The notes under the pieces were generated by a model. The model searched no databases and was not told where the DNA came from. It worked only from the letters and a program-made list of their open reading frames with translations. Position numbers and translations under genes: made by a program. A stretch of DNA of 64,000 bases, from the NCBI GenBank assembly GCA_030248065.1, contig JASAMV010000221.1, positions 1 through 64,000 on the forward strand, given 5' to 3'. This document shows positions 23,701-36,100 of the stretch, in pieces. How positions within the stretch are numbered: the first letter of the stretch is position 1; every line of letters starts with the position of its first letter. This DNA is from Rhynchonema sp. JSB1_4. Lineage: Eukaryota > Nematoda > Chromadorea > Monhysterida > Xyalidae.

Positions 23701-25092
23701 AAAGATGCTGTATTTTCCTTTTGTGCAAGTTATACCTGGATACGCTCAGATGACTCAAAATGACCAATGAATGATGCACAAAAACCACCATCGAAACTTT
23801 AAGTCGGTCAAAATCCATAAAATGTAAGAAAACGTCATCGATCAAACCCTTGGTCGGTCCCGGTGTCGGAGTTGCCGGAACAGAGCAAAGTGGACATGGT
23901 TGTTCTTCATATTTCATCTTTGGACACGACTCAGCACTGCCGTCTGTCAGGACGCCAGCCCGGTAGCGTTCTTTCGACGAGGTACAGTGTCTGGGACAGC
24001 TGGTCCACTCGTGCCATGTGTATTGACATGGCTCTGTAAGCTTGTCTTTCTCAGAGACTTTTTTTGGAATTAGACTTGTGGGCAGTTTTGAGAATACGTC
24101 CATGTTTCATGCTTACGCACGAAAAATACGGTACAGTCCCAGCTGCAACTCCTAAGCGAACGAATGCTTAGCCTTGCACCTGGAAGCCCCTGCAGGCTCC
24201 ATTGATTTCATATGCAAGCTTAGCCTGCAGGCGCATGGAGGCTTGGCGGAGGCGCCTGCAGGCTCCGCTGGTTTCTTTTCTTAACTGGGCAAATTCTGCA
24301 TCGCCTAGAATTGCAGCTGGTACTGTATCTTTCGGAGATTTTTTCAAAGCCTTTGACGCGTGACGGGGCATTCACTTTGCAGCCCAAATGATAGTTTAGG
24401 TGGTAGCTATACAAGTCATGTGCTTCATGGATCAGGCAACGATTTTAAAAAATTCTTCAAGTTAGAGTAATGTAGGAGCAGAAACTTACCTCCACCGCCA
24501 CCAGCGCCACAACCAGCACTGTCGAAATAGATCATGCCTGACACTGGAGTGAGTGTGTCATACTTGGTGTATCGGTGGTGATGCAGAATGCAGTGACCAG
24601 TGCTCGTGTAGAACGAACCCGCTCTGGAAGTTTTTGAAATTTTTAAAATGATCCCCTACAGTTTCCCATGACATATTCTCTCGATTGGTTCATTGTGACG
24701 TGAAACATCTCCCACTGGTCAACTGACCAACATGACGGCGCCCAACTGCTGGGTGATTTACATCATGATGTTTCATGATGTTCTCAATCTGTGCACACAT
24801 CATGAACAAGTCGCAGCTGCAGAAATAATCTGCGATCTATTCGGATCCTGTGTTCTGGCAAGCAAACAACATCGCAAAACACCACTTCCCCATCAACCAA
24901 CTTGCAGCCGGACGTTCCCTGACAGTTTTGTTTGCACGCCGACAAGCTTGAAACAATTTCGACAACGTCGTTTAGAACGTCGTTCGTACTCATCATATCT
25001 GGCTTTTCATTGCAGAACTTCTCATGACGCTGTGCAATAGCAATTGATGGTAGGAATGACACAAAGCATAGACAGACAGAGATCATGAACAT
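20712..25092 (-). CDS. Secreted PAN-TSP1(x5)-DUF5648-like protein, tandem copy A
   Basis: Ten exons on the minus strand: 24902-25092, 24490-24623, 23848-24033, 23286-23450, 22987-23148, 22420-22581, 21887-22048, 21170-21346, 20860-21017, 20712-20774. They join in phase to 519 codons plus TGA. Exon 1 encodes a signal peptide and, with exon 2, a PA​N/apple-like Cys domain (FCNEKPD.., SACKQNCQGTSGC, GHCIL). Exons 3-7 each encode one thrombospondin type-1 repeat with the WxxWxxC core (WHEWTSC, WAEWAPC, WGPWQAC, WHPWSPC, WHPWAAC) and six Cys. The first repeat lacks the usual CxxTCGGG spacing. Exons 8-10 encode VPLYR, DHMLTL, VPLYR, WDHFY and GITCYIW landmarks of DUF5648-type repeats. Likely extracellular adhesion or matrix binding, inferred from domains. 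All internal junctions after exon 1 use matching phases, typical of shuffled domains. Confidence 0.85.
24132..24327. mobile_element. Element with TACAGTACCAGCTGCAA-type ends, short copy
   Basis: The left end (TACAGTCCCAGCTGCAA) and right end (TTGCAGCTGGTACTGTA) form an inverted repeat around sequence containing CCTGCAGGC palindromes. Same family as the larger copy at 29465-30201. It lies in the intron between exons 2 and 3 of gene copy A. Confidence 0.65.
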
Positions 25093-25952
25093 GACTAATA
25101 TATTTTGTAATTTGACTGCCTTGCGGGATTTTGTGATGTCGATTGAAACGGAATACTGCGTTTCGGATAGTATTCGCTCTTTGGTGCTTGAAAATATGCC
25201 ACGCGGCTCCAATCAAAGCTATGTATATGTGGGTAAATTACGTGATTCACGTGGGTGGCGTTGAACATGCATATGTGCAGCTTATACAAGTCACTAAACA
25301 TTGGCAAACTAGTCTGTTGATTATATTTCGACATAGTTGTATTATACATATTTGGCTCCAAACCGTTATTGTATCCGATGCTCCTGGGAAACGGTCAGAC
25401 AGACCACGCTTGTCTTGGTGCTTTTGTGAGCTTGGATGAGCGTAGAGCAGCAAATTGAATAAAAGCACAATTTAAAACCAAACCAAAATCAATTCATTTT
25501 TCTATTTTCAAAGCAACATCACATTTCAATTCAATTGTAATGCTATAACAGCTTTACCATGTTTCACCCGCCCGCGTATTAGAAAGCCATACAATCGGCT
25601 CAGAGATTTGGTCCAACCATCAAGGGTGATGTACTCAACACAGTCATATTTGCGAAAAATATATATGGTCCAATCATGGTTACATATGTATGTGTATCTT
25701 GTCCATTGTTTCATATTCTGACCACATTTTACACGGTTGTTTACGCATATTTCGTTCAACGTTAAAACATTAGTGTTTATGGCAAATGATGGTAATGGAG
25801 CAAAAATAACTTCCAACGAATGTGCGACACTTGAGCCACACGGCAGCGAAAAAAATGAATAATGTTCACACTCTTATCTCAGACGCTTAGAGGTATAAAT
25901 CCACTTTAATCCAACGGTCAGCCCAGTTCCTTGTTTTCATCCAACACAAAGT

Positions 25953-28900
25953 TTAGTTCGGCCACAAGTAACAGGTGATCCCTTGATCGACGGAGCCTGC
26001 ATAATTGGCCTGCAACAAACCAAGATTGCACTTTTTGCGATGCCAGGCTCCTAATTTATTCGAGTGACGTTTCATGCCATGCCATGCATTCTCAACGATC
26101 ACTTACAAGCACGCTGTTCCGTTCATTGGCGTCCTGTGTGTAGAAATGGTCCCATTGACCATTCAGTGTATTGATACGAATGCGATACAACGGCACTGTT
26201 GCGCCACAATGGTTGGCCAAATGGGGTGGCACACAGTAACCCAGCGCAGCCTCGTGACGATAGCCTGCGGTGCAAAACAGGGATATCTTCTAGTACGAGC
26301 ATTTTAGTGCGTGACGGCGTGGATATTGTGACGATGGTGTGATCTTGCAGGCTAAACTGACAATAAGCTGTTGCCATTGCCAATGTACAGCGCCCAATGA
26401 AAAACACAATTCACTATCCAACTGTTGCTAACCAATGCGTGCCAGTTCGTGTGGGTCGAGGGTGAGCATATGATCAACTTGAGGATACGGTCCAGAACCT
26501 CTGATCAGTGGCGCTTTCTGGGGACAGAATGGGCCACTGTACTCGTTCATGATTATTGTGCCTGGACTGCCCTCGGTACGGAAACCGAATTTACTGCCCT
26601 CGGCTGCAAATAATGATCAGCTGGGATCGATTTGTGATCGCTTGACTAAAAGTGGTTGAATAAAACTTGGCTAACTCGGATGCAGCGAATACATGTGATC
26701 ACCATTTACGGAACTCGCCATTCGATACAATGGTTTTCGATGGGCTGCACAAAGTATGAACGACACGGTTATATACATACAACTGCACGATTCTAAGTAA
26801 TCAAATTGCAACATGATAACACACCCCTGCATCCTACATGACCATTGCACGGCTCACTCTGCGCTGGGGGACAAGCAACCCCTCCACCAGCCGACTGTCG
26901 CGTTACGAGCGCATGTCGTGTGCGTGTGCCGCCCTCACATGATGACGTACAGGCCGACCAGGGGTGCCACGAGAATTGGCAGTCGGCTAAAGCATGATGT
27001 TTCAGGGCCTTTCGTTGCCACGCACGGTATACTTTAGTATGGTCCGAAAGGAACTTCCTAGTGGGAAAAGGCCCTCCAGCATACCGTTTATCTAGCTTTG
27101 GTGAAACATCAACGCTGCCAGCGTGCTGGCTTCGCATTTTGGGAAAAGCTTGTTGACTAGCTTGCTATTGAAAAAAAAATAGCTAGCTAGTTTCAAAATT
27201 GACTTCCCTTTTGCTCTGGCTTAGGTTTGGTCTTCGGCTTTGTTAGGCTCAGGCTTAGGCTTAGGCCAAACCTTGAGCAAACCCGTGCCCTCTATCACGA
27301 AATCGAAAATTTGAGTTTTCTCTCTGTCAAGGCAACTGGACTAGCTTTTCCCAACATGCGCTGGCTTCACACCCAACTCATATTTGCATGCTACTCCATA
27401 TTAGGCTCACGATTCCCATTTCGAGCATTTCAGCCCATTTTCAGAGCATGTGCCTTGGTATAACAAGTTCAAGTGCCTGACCATGTCATATCTACATCAA
27501 TACAAAGATCAACCTCTGCAAGGTACATGTTGATTGCAGCCTTGCTGTTGCCTGGGTGGACAAGGTGTGCCGCCATGAGCACCCTGTGTGTGCACATTTG
27601 GATCGCGATGTTGTACACCTCCGGTGCACGTTGATGTACAGGGGGACCATGGATGCCATGTGAAGTGGCAATTCACTGAAAATAGGGTCGGGTCGTCTCT
27701 GGCTTATTTAGATGGGTTCCGTGTGCTGTTTTTTGTGAAGAGCGCCTAAAAATAAGAAAGACACATACCCGAACACGGAATATGGCCATTGCAGGGGGCA
27801 CTCTCCGGCCCCGGACATGTGCTGCCGGCACCAGACGGTTGACTTATGATGTTAGGGTTGCGGGTTCGAACCCCGCCCACGCATGTTGATGAGCAAGCCT
27901 GCCACGGACCCCAATTAAATTGGCATGCGGCTGGAATGGATTTGGAATGTGTCATTACCGATGCTTAGTCAAACATCAGGCAGTCAGTACATGACCAGTG
28001 CGTAGAACACTGTTTAGCTGATGTTTCATGGCACACAAACTTACAGCTGCACAATATTTCTCCATTGCAGGGTGACGATTGATCATGTGGACATGGTTCA
28101 CCGCCACGTTCGGGAAGTGTCTTGATGATGGGTTGTTTGGTCTTCACCCCGCCTTGGCAGGTTTGACTGCACGCACTCCACTCGGACCAACCGGAGATCG
28201 CGCAATCAACTGAAACATTTCGTTTGGTTGACCTTGGGTGGAATTTTCGAAACGGTGTAAAGGTCAGTTGGGCGTAAAGGTCGGTGTAAAGTTCGGTCGA
28301 AAGCTCGGTCGGCGTAGCTCGGTGTAAACGTGAAACATTGCCTGTTATTAACGTGGAATGTTTCAAGTTTACACCGAGGTCTATCACACTGAGCTGTCGA
28401 CCGAGCTTTCCACCGACCTTTACACCAAACCGACCTTTACACCGTTTCGAAAATATCACCCCTTGTCAGATTACAAATTGCTGAAATTCAAGAAACTACC
28501 ATAGGTGACAAATCACCATCAAACCCTTACTCGGTCCGGGCTGGGTTGGTGCCGGAGTACTACAGTGGCTGTTACACGGCTGCTCTTCGTATTTGTACGC
28601 TTCACACTCTCCGGTACTGGTTTCCTTCAGGATCCCAGCTCGAAAACGGGGTTGTGACGTGATGCAGGGTCTCGGACAACTAGTCCACTCATACCAAGTG
28701 TACTGGCACGGCTCTGCAAAATGGACTGTGTTTAGTTTTTTGAGAATATTTCTGGCGGGTGTAGAAAAACTTATTCGTCGTTCCTGTGTCTTGTCTTAGT
28801 CACGTAACTTTTTGTCTTGAAGATATTTCGAAGTTTATTGATGCAGCTGATAAAGAACTTCAACACTGGTCCAAATTAATGACCAGTCAATCTTGACATA

Positions 28901-30461
28901 TCCGCGGTGCAAAAATTGTGGCGGGACAAATCACTATGTATGATACCGACTTGTCTGCGTTCTTTGGAATTTATAAGTGACGTTCACAACACTTACCCGC
29001 GCCAGCGCCACAACCAGCAGTGTCGAAATAGATCATGCCTGGCACCGAAGTAAGTGTGTCATACTTGGTGTATCGATGGTGATGCAGAATGCAGTGACCA
29101 GTGAGGGTGTAGAACGAACCCGCTCTGGGAGGTTTGTTTGAAATTGTTGATCATTTTTATTTCTCCGGTCCAAGTTCAAAACCGGGTCCAGGGCAATGCC
29201 CCAGTTGCAGCTGAGTGCAGCCATTTTTTCTGACTGGGTTTTCGGTTAGGCAAACTACGCCAACACGAGCCCGATTTCGGAGTTGGTGCACTAGCAAAAC
29301 AAAAAGAAAGAGAAATCCTCATGCGCCACGTTGTATTCCACAACGTGTAACATTCCCATATCAGCAGCCACGTATGAATGTTTCACCAATCTAGCACCTT
29401 CGAAATCGGGCTCGTGTTGGCGTAGTGTTGCTATATGTGACGTGATGCATACTGTACATATACATACAGTACCAGCTGCAATTTTTGGCTGATTGAGGCC
29501 TGCGCCTGCAGCGCCTGCAGGCTCAAGAGCCTGCGCAGGCTCAATATAAAAGATAGCAGCCTGCAGAGCCTGCAGGCTCGGCGCAGGCTTCGCAGGCCCA
29601 GTGTATAAGCGGTCGCAGGCGCAGGCTCATGAGCCTGCAGCGCCTGCAGGCTCGGCAGATGCACAGCTGCGCTTGCTTGTTTTTGTGACATTTATGGACG
29701 GAGTGCGTATTATCTCGTATTTAGCCATTAGTACAGTATATGGATATTTGTTGCATGTTTTATTAGTACATGATTACCTTTCTTATAGTTTTCTGCTGAA
29801 ACTTGACAAAAAACGCGAAAAGGAACTTGTGTCTTATTAAACAGTGAATCTGGATAAAATGTGGCCTTATCGACAGTTTTATTGCTTATTCTTTCAACGC
29901 TTTGGTTTTTTTCAGCGTGAACGTTGTATAAATGCTTCAAACAACTGAGAAAAACTGAATTAAAATCATATCACAAAGCACAAAAAGTAGCTGTGCATCC
30001 GCCGAGCCTGCAGAGCCTGCAGGCGCTGCAGGCTCATGAGCCTGCGCCTGCGACCGCTTATACACTGGGCCTGCGAAGCCTGCGCCGAGCCTGCAGGCTG
30101 CTATGTTTTGTATTGAGCCTGCGCAGGCTCGTGAGCCTGCAGGCGCTGCAGGCTCTGCAGGCGCAGGCCTCAATCAGCCAAAAATTGCAGCTGGTACTGT
30201 ACGTGTGTTGAGCCCTGTACAGGCACGACACAACCACAAGCTGAAATTAGCCTCCGTCCCTTTTTTAACCAACTTGCAACCAGATGTTTGCTGACAGTTT
30301 TGTTTGCAAGCCGCCAGATTGGGAACAACTTCGACAACGTTGTTCAGAACGTCATTTGCGCTCATCGAATCCTGCTTTTCGTTGCAGAACATCTCGTTGA
30401 CGTGTGCACCACCGGGCGATAGGAACAGTGTGAAGGACAGGACAAGTGTTGTGATGAACAT
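25953..30461 (-). CDS. Secreted PAN-TSP1(x5)-DUF5648-like protein, tandem copy B
   Basis: Same architecture and intron positions as copy A. Exons: 30274-30461, 28997-29124, 28525-28713, 28045-28209, 27769-27930, 27514-27675, 26825-26986, 26433-26603, 26107-26264, 25953-26009. They join in phase to 513 codons plus TAA. The signal peptide (MFITTLVLSFTLFLSPGGA) and PAN Cys pattern (FCNEKQD, ACKQNCQQTSGC) are clear. All five TSP1 cores are intact (WYEWTSC, WSEWSAC, WGPWQAC, WHPWSPC, WHPWSAC). Exon 6 differs from copy A by one base in 162, although the flanking exons differ far more, suggesting gene conversion. The intron after exon 1 holds a 737-bp inverted-repeat element and the intron after exon 3 a MITE with a target duplication. 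Role inferred as for copy A. Confidence 0.85.
27241..27267. repeat. Interstitial TTAGGC repeats
   Basis: TTAGGCTCAGGCTTAGGCTTAGGC: three TTAGGC units and one variant. It lies in the intron between TSP1 exons 6 and 7 of copy B. Confidence 0.7.
28237..28460. mobile_element. MITE-like element, family 2 copy a, with 5-bp target duplication
   Basis: The ends GGTGGAATTTTCGAAACGG and its near complement are flanked by CCTTG on both sides (28232-28236 and 28461-28465). The body is a set of GTAAAG/GCTCGG inverted words around a central GTTTCAAGTTTACACC palindrome. It is closely related to 38842-39072 in opposite orientation. It lies in the intron between exons 3 and 4 of copy B. Confidence 0.9.
29465..30201. 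mobile_element. 737-bp inverted-repeat element with GCCTGCAGGC arms
   Basis: The ends TACAGTACCAGCTGCAA and complement are followed by arms of about 215 bases made of GAGCCTGCAGGCGCTGCAGGCTC-like palindromes that mirror each other (29490-29680 and 29995-30180). The central 310 bases are AT-rich with no clear gene. It is inserted in the intron between exons 1 and 2 of copy B. The shorter element at 24132-24327 occupies a different intron of copy A. Confidence 0.85.
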
Positions 30462-30876
30462 GGCTATTCACTTAATTTTGGCTTTTTTCTTAAATTTTTT
30501 GATACGCCTGATGGCTCTTCGGATGAATAAGTTGTGAGAAAATGGCCTTGATTCGAATTTATGCAAGCGCTTTACCAATGCGTAGCCCGTAGCGTTATTG
30601 TTGCGGTATGAGTCTGCCTAATTCCGAAAAACGTGCTCGCAGTTCGCTACTGGTAAGACCAGTCTGATACCCACGGGAACTATTTTAACAGCTTAGGTAT
30701 TTATAAATTTTCCCACCAATGCCCCACTTAGTCTGAATGAACTGTTTTTATTTAAAAAAAAACCATTTAGTGGCAAAAGTAACCGCACGCACAGCAGGTT
30801 GTATACACCCCACGTTTTTTTTCAACAGATCCAACACAAATTAAGCCCAGTTCACAATTAGACGCCAATTAGGTTT

Positions 30877-32738
30877 TTATTTTTTGCTAATCTCCAACAA
30901 CATGCGTTTCAATCCATTTAGCAGCTCTTTGCCGCATTTCGATGCTTCAGACGCCGGTGTTCGAAAACCATACAATACGCTGACGCCACCCCTCGGCCTA
31001 AGCTCCACGGTGTAAACATAGGGAATACCCAGGGATTTAGCCCAATCACCACTGGTGCCCGACGCTAAATCTGAAAGATAAGCTCGATGAAGTTTCATAA
31101 TTCTTGTTTGTGGTGTCAATTTGAATGATTGTTGCTCTCAGAAATGCGAGCAATAAAATTATGGCACCGATAGCTGATGGGCATGATAACAAGCGTGTGT
31201 GATCCACTGGGTATTGTGTTTCAAGCCTTCATTGCAAAGACTTCATTGAGACAGTTGGCACTCAACAAAGAATGCCATCGTGCATTTCGCTTTCACCAAA
31301 GCTCAAAATTCTGCCAGCGCGACTCACGTACATAATTTAGCTGAGTGGCGAACTGTGTAACGGTGACCAAATGTTTCGGTCATAGATTCAGACGCTGCTT
31401 TCGCCACGTGCATCTAGGGGAACCACATTCTTTTTTTAATTCCAAATATAAATGTTTATATTTTTTGCAGCCAACCATTTCAGTGAAGTTCGGCGCATAT
31501 GAGCCTCTGGCATATCCATACGGAACGAGCAACTTGCGTCCATAAGAGTGTAACGTGAGAAACAGGTTGATTTTCGATTGCGATTGCAGTTCAAGCACTT
31601 TGGCAGCGTATGCCGATGTTTCAGGCTCGGATAGAGGGTGGGGACCACGGTAAATGTCGGAGCAAGGATTCGAACTTGAACCAGATCCTGAAGGTAGTGG
31701 TAAACCGTTGTTGTCATGCCCATTGATTCAAAGAACAGTGCCATTAGCTGAATACCTCCCCACTTAAACGGAAAGTTTCGGTTAAAATCCACACCACAGC
31801 ACCGGCCACTTGACAAACGGCAAGCCTGACCCCGGCGGCCTCGTGTTTTGCGCCACAAACGACGTCCCTGACAGACAATGTGATGTTTCAGTGCTTCACA
31901 TTGGATGCAAAAACAGTTTCATTAAAATGACTTGAGTCCACGAGTATTCATATCCATCCGGGTTAGCATTCGGCACAATATGCAACTGAGCCATGTCCAG
32001 TATTTGACTGACATCCGGTTCGGTGGATTGGGTGAGCAGGGCCCAGATCACGTGCAGCGATGTCGCGTGTGCGATCCATTCACGTGCGTGCACACCTGCG
32101 ATTGTTGGCCTGGTACACATGAGATCACCCATTGACTTCACTCAGTTATCACATGTGGAATCCACTGGCCTGTTCATAGGGTTAGACCTTAGACTCAGTC
32201 TCGTCCTGAGCCTGAGTTAAAGCTCTTGTTACCCCACGAGCCTGAATCATAGCTTGAAGACAAACTCAATAAAAATTTCAAATATTGCGGTAGCCACCGT
32301 ATACTGTGCACCTGCGTCAAGCCAGACCATCCACTTTATGCTCTTTGTCGGTTTGGCGATCTGTGAAAAAAACAAAACACGCTTGAAAGGATTTATTTTG
32401 AAACGTCGTGGTTTCTTAAACCTGTATTCCCTTGATGTCACGTCCTTCCGCTGATTTACCCACGTGAAACATTTGCGCATTCCACGGAATGTATCTGGCC
32501 GCAGCGTGTAGAAAGTTCAGTTGCTAGAAACTAGAAAAGTACTAAAAAAATTTATCAGCACTCAGCATCCATTTTCGAAAGGACTAACATCTTCGTATCG
32601 GTAGTACTTGTCAGGGCCAAATGTGTCAAGCGTGTCTGTCTGTGCAAACGAACCGATATCTGACTTCGGCGCTTGAATTCGTGCACAATTCTCGTCAACC
32701 GCTGCTAGCACTATCAAAATGACGACAATCGGCCACAT
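30877..32738 (-). CDS. Secreted M14A metallocarboxypeptidase without propeptide
   Basis: Eight exons: 32589-32738, 32422-32523, 32312-32360, 31932-32095, 31756-31867, 31476-31687, 31332-31413, 30877-31070. They join in phase to 354 codons plus TAA. The signal peptide (MWPIVVILIVLAAVDENCA) is followed almost directly by the catalytic domain (KYYRYED). Zinc ligands are seen in HAREW (His, Glu) and LHSYG (His). The catalytic Glu is in YTVELRP, and the NRNFPFKWGG substrate-site segment is present. Cleaves C-terminal residues; the preferred residue cannot be read safely. Unlike its tandem partner it has no activation domain, so it may be secreted active or fold without one. Exon 4 differs from the partner's exon 6 by 2 bases in 164. 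Confidence 0.85.
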
Positions 32739-33124
32739 TGTGTCAAAAGTAAAAGTTGTGTAACAAGTATTACGTTCCGTATGTTTTCATGCACATGGAT
32801 TGTGTCCGTTTTGTTGATATGTTTTTTTGGAAATAATTGCTTTTATATTTTTTTGGCTTCAAAGGCAAGCGATGTGCGTGTGACACAGCCACAGCCCACA
32901 GGCGGCGAAAAAGCCTAATATGTAAATGAACGAAAATTCATGAATGCGATAATCGCTGGTCGTTATTCTTGAGGTTTATGATCGACATCGATATCCAGCT
33001 TTGTATGTTGGTCGCCTATTGGTCCATAATACAGCTTAGCTCACAGTTCAATACGGCATGCATACAGAAATGTAGCGTATCACAATTATTCCTATGAAAC
33101 ATCAGCGATTGAAAAATGCAATCG

Positions 33125-36100
33125 TTAGAGTTCCATCAGCATACGTTTCAGGCCTCGGATTGTTTCGATGCCTGATTTCCAGATATCGCCAGCTGGTACG
33201 TGGAATCCGTCCATACCTGTTTGAAAAACTAGGTTGAAATTTGCAAAGTATACCAAAAAGGCTTGTTTATATGTGGTTAACTGAGATCGTCAACTAAAGT
33301 CGTCAACTCACGCCGAATGACCATGCATTATGTCTCGAGCTCTCTCAGGGCTGCTTTGAGTTTGACGACTTTAGTTGACGATCTGAGTTGACCACATGTA
33401 AATAAGCCATAAAAACGATGGAATCAAAATGATTGCGATAAGCTGTGACATCCCAACCTGCGTTATCGACTCCCGGCCGTAATTCAAGAGTGTACACATA
33501 GGGTATACCCATTGATTTGGCCCAGTCATCGCTGGCGCCACCGGCAGGGTCTGGAATGATTGGCTGATGTTTCGCGGCGTCCACAAATGCGAAGCAAAAA
33601 CAAGTCATGAGACTTACACAATTGCGCCGAGTGCTCAGCGACGTACGGCTGCCCGAAAGGCTCGGACATGGATTCGACGGCCGCTTTCGCAACGCGCAAC
33701 TGAAAAAAGAGATTTTTAGCAAAAAATTGTTCAGAAATGCGCCCATGCATTATTCCTAAGGTTCATTTCACTTGTCAAGCCGACTGATATGTAGGCACTC
33801 AAGCAGAAGAGGCTTCTGGTGACGCAGTGGGAAAAGCCAGCCCTATATTTATCAGATGCCATATCCCGCATGCATGTCATATCATGCCCATCACATTACA
33901 GTGGAAGTCTCAGGGGCCATCCAATTCGAGGTAGTACACCGTACACGGAACAAAAAAACAGGGGCTGGCTTAAATTTCTGTGGTACATGCTTGTATTCAT
34001 TCACTTCAGATCATCATAAATTTCACGAATCAAACGTACCGTTTCATTATAATTCTCCGGATATGCACTGTGGGCGTACCCGTATGGCACAAGGATGGTC
34101 TCGCCGAACGAATGTAACGTGACCAACAGCTGGATCTGATGTTGCATCGACTGGATCTTGGCTGCATAGGAGGAGGCCTCGGGCTCAGATAACGGTTGCG
34201 AACCTTGGAAGATCTCTTCGCAAGGATTCGTGCTCGAACCGGATACTGAAAAGAGTTGTTGTGAATATGGTTCTGTTGACCAGTACACTGGATTAGGGCT
34301 GAGGTACAGTACATTTCCCGGAAAGGGGTAGCTGCACTAGTGTCACGCGGGCATACGATTAATTTGCGTGCAGTACTTAACAGGCACCATTTTGTGACTT
34401 TCCCACGCTCAAGCGCCGCACTAGGTCACACGCGTGCGGGTGCGTGCGATAGTTAAGCAAAAGGTCGATAATTCTTAAGCACGTGCACGCAAATTAATCG
34501 TATACCCGCGTGCGCACTAGTGCGGCCAGGCCCTAGTGCAGCTACCCCTTCCCTGGAAATGTACTGTAGTATTTGCAAAAGGCAATGACAAGGCAAAAAC
34601 TAGGCCACATGAACACGGCAGCATGAGGTGTAGGATACATAACCCAAACCAATACGACACTTTAGGCACCGACGATCAGAGCGTAAATTGAATGCGATAA
34701 CCTAATTTCACTCACCTCCCCACTTGAATGGAAAGTTTCGATTGAGATCCGTGCCACAACAGTCCTCTGACCCGACACCCGCACTCGACCAGCCACAGAA
34801 CAGACCACCACGATTCTTGCGCCAAAATCGATTGCCCTGCAACAAGCCTAGTTAGCTGATGTTTCACTCGGGGAGTACAAAGGGGTTGAATATCCGACTT
34901 GAGTCCACGAGTATTCATATCCATCCGGGTTAGCATTCGGCACAATATGTAACTGAGCCATGTCCAGTATTTGACTGACATCCGGTTCGGTGGATTGGGT
35001 GAGCAGGGCCCAGATCACGTACAGCGATGTCGCGTGTGCGATCCATTCACGTGCGTGCACACCTGCGATTGTTGTCATGCGCTGGTTTTGAATCACTATC
35101 ATTTATAAATTAACGCGTTTGCTCAAGTAATGCTTCAAATCTTGTCCAACGCAAACTATACCTGCGTCTATCCATACGACCTTCTTCAAATTTTTTGTAG
35201 ATTTCTCAATCTGAAAACATGAAGAACAATTTAACGGGGACAGAATTGGTTATATTATTTTTCACAAATGTATTTGTAATAGATTTTACTTACCTTTATG
35301 CCACGGATGTCCCGACCCTGCGCCGATCTGCCAATTGTGAACAGTTCGGTCATCCAGGGGCGGTGACGATTTGCGGCTTCCAGAAAGTTCATTTGCTGAA
35401 ATTGTTGCAAAGTTTCTTTTGCCATTTCACAACTTTTTAGCAAAAATAAATACGTGAAATCTTGAATACACTAACGTCCTGATAGTGATAATATTTATTG
35501 GGGTCGTAGGATGTTAATTGATCGCTGCTGCCGAATGAACCGATGTCGGAAAAGGGCACTTGAAATTGTTCCCTAATAGAAAACGGGAACAAATTTAGAT
35601 TTTTGATGACCACATCTTAAAATAGGTTTCAAAATAATCAAAAAAACTAACTCAACATCCCGTTTGACTAGAGTGTGCCTAATATCGATATTTGTTAAAT
35701 CACGTTTGAATCTGTCAGTCGCATCTGGCCCTCCACGTACGGCGACCAAGTGTTGGTGCAATACGTCAACCTGAAGATCAGGAATATGAAGCACCTGAAG
35801 GTTGCATTTGTCGCGGAAATGCCGGTTTGAACTCATCCAAAACAAAAAGGTTCGCATTAGAACAGACTCAATAGTCTACCGGGTCAGAGGCCACCACCAG
35901 AGATTTGAATACCAAAGTGGGTGATGATGGGCAAATTGTTTGGTCTCAAATCTGAAATTGTTCTGAATCGAACAGAAATAGATAAATCGGGGAGTACAAC
36001 CTTCAAGCGAACTCACATTGTGCTTCTGCAACACGCCGCTGATGTCGCGTTTCTGACGTTCAGATGTGATCTCCAGTTGCACCAGATCGTGTCGTCTTTC

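Noticed and set aside
31611..31624. One-mismatch copy of the 10-base word inside a carboxypeptidase exon
   Set aside because: It encodes PETSA, aligned with PEASS in the paralogue, so it is explained as coding sequence and not counted as a motif site.
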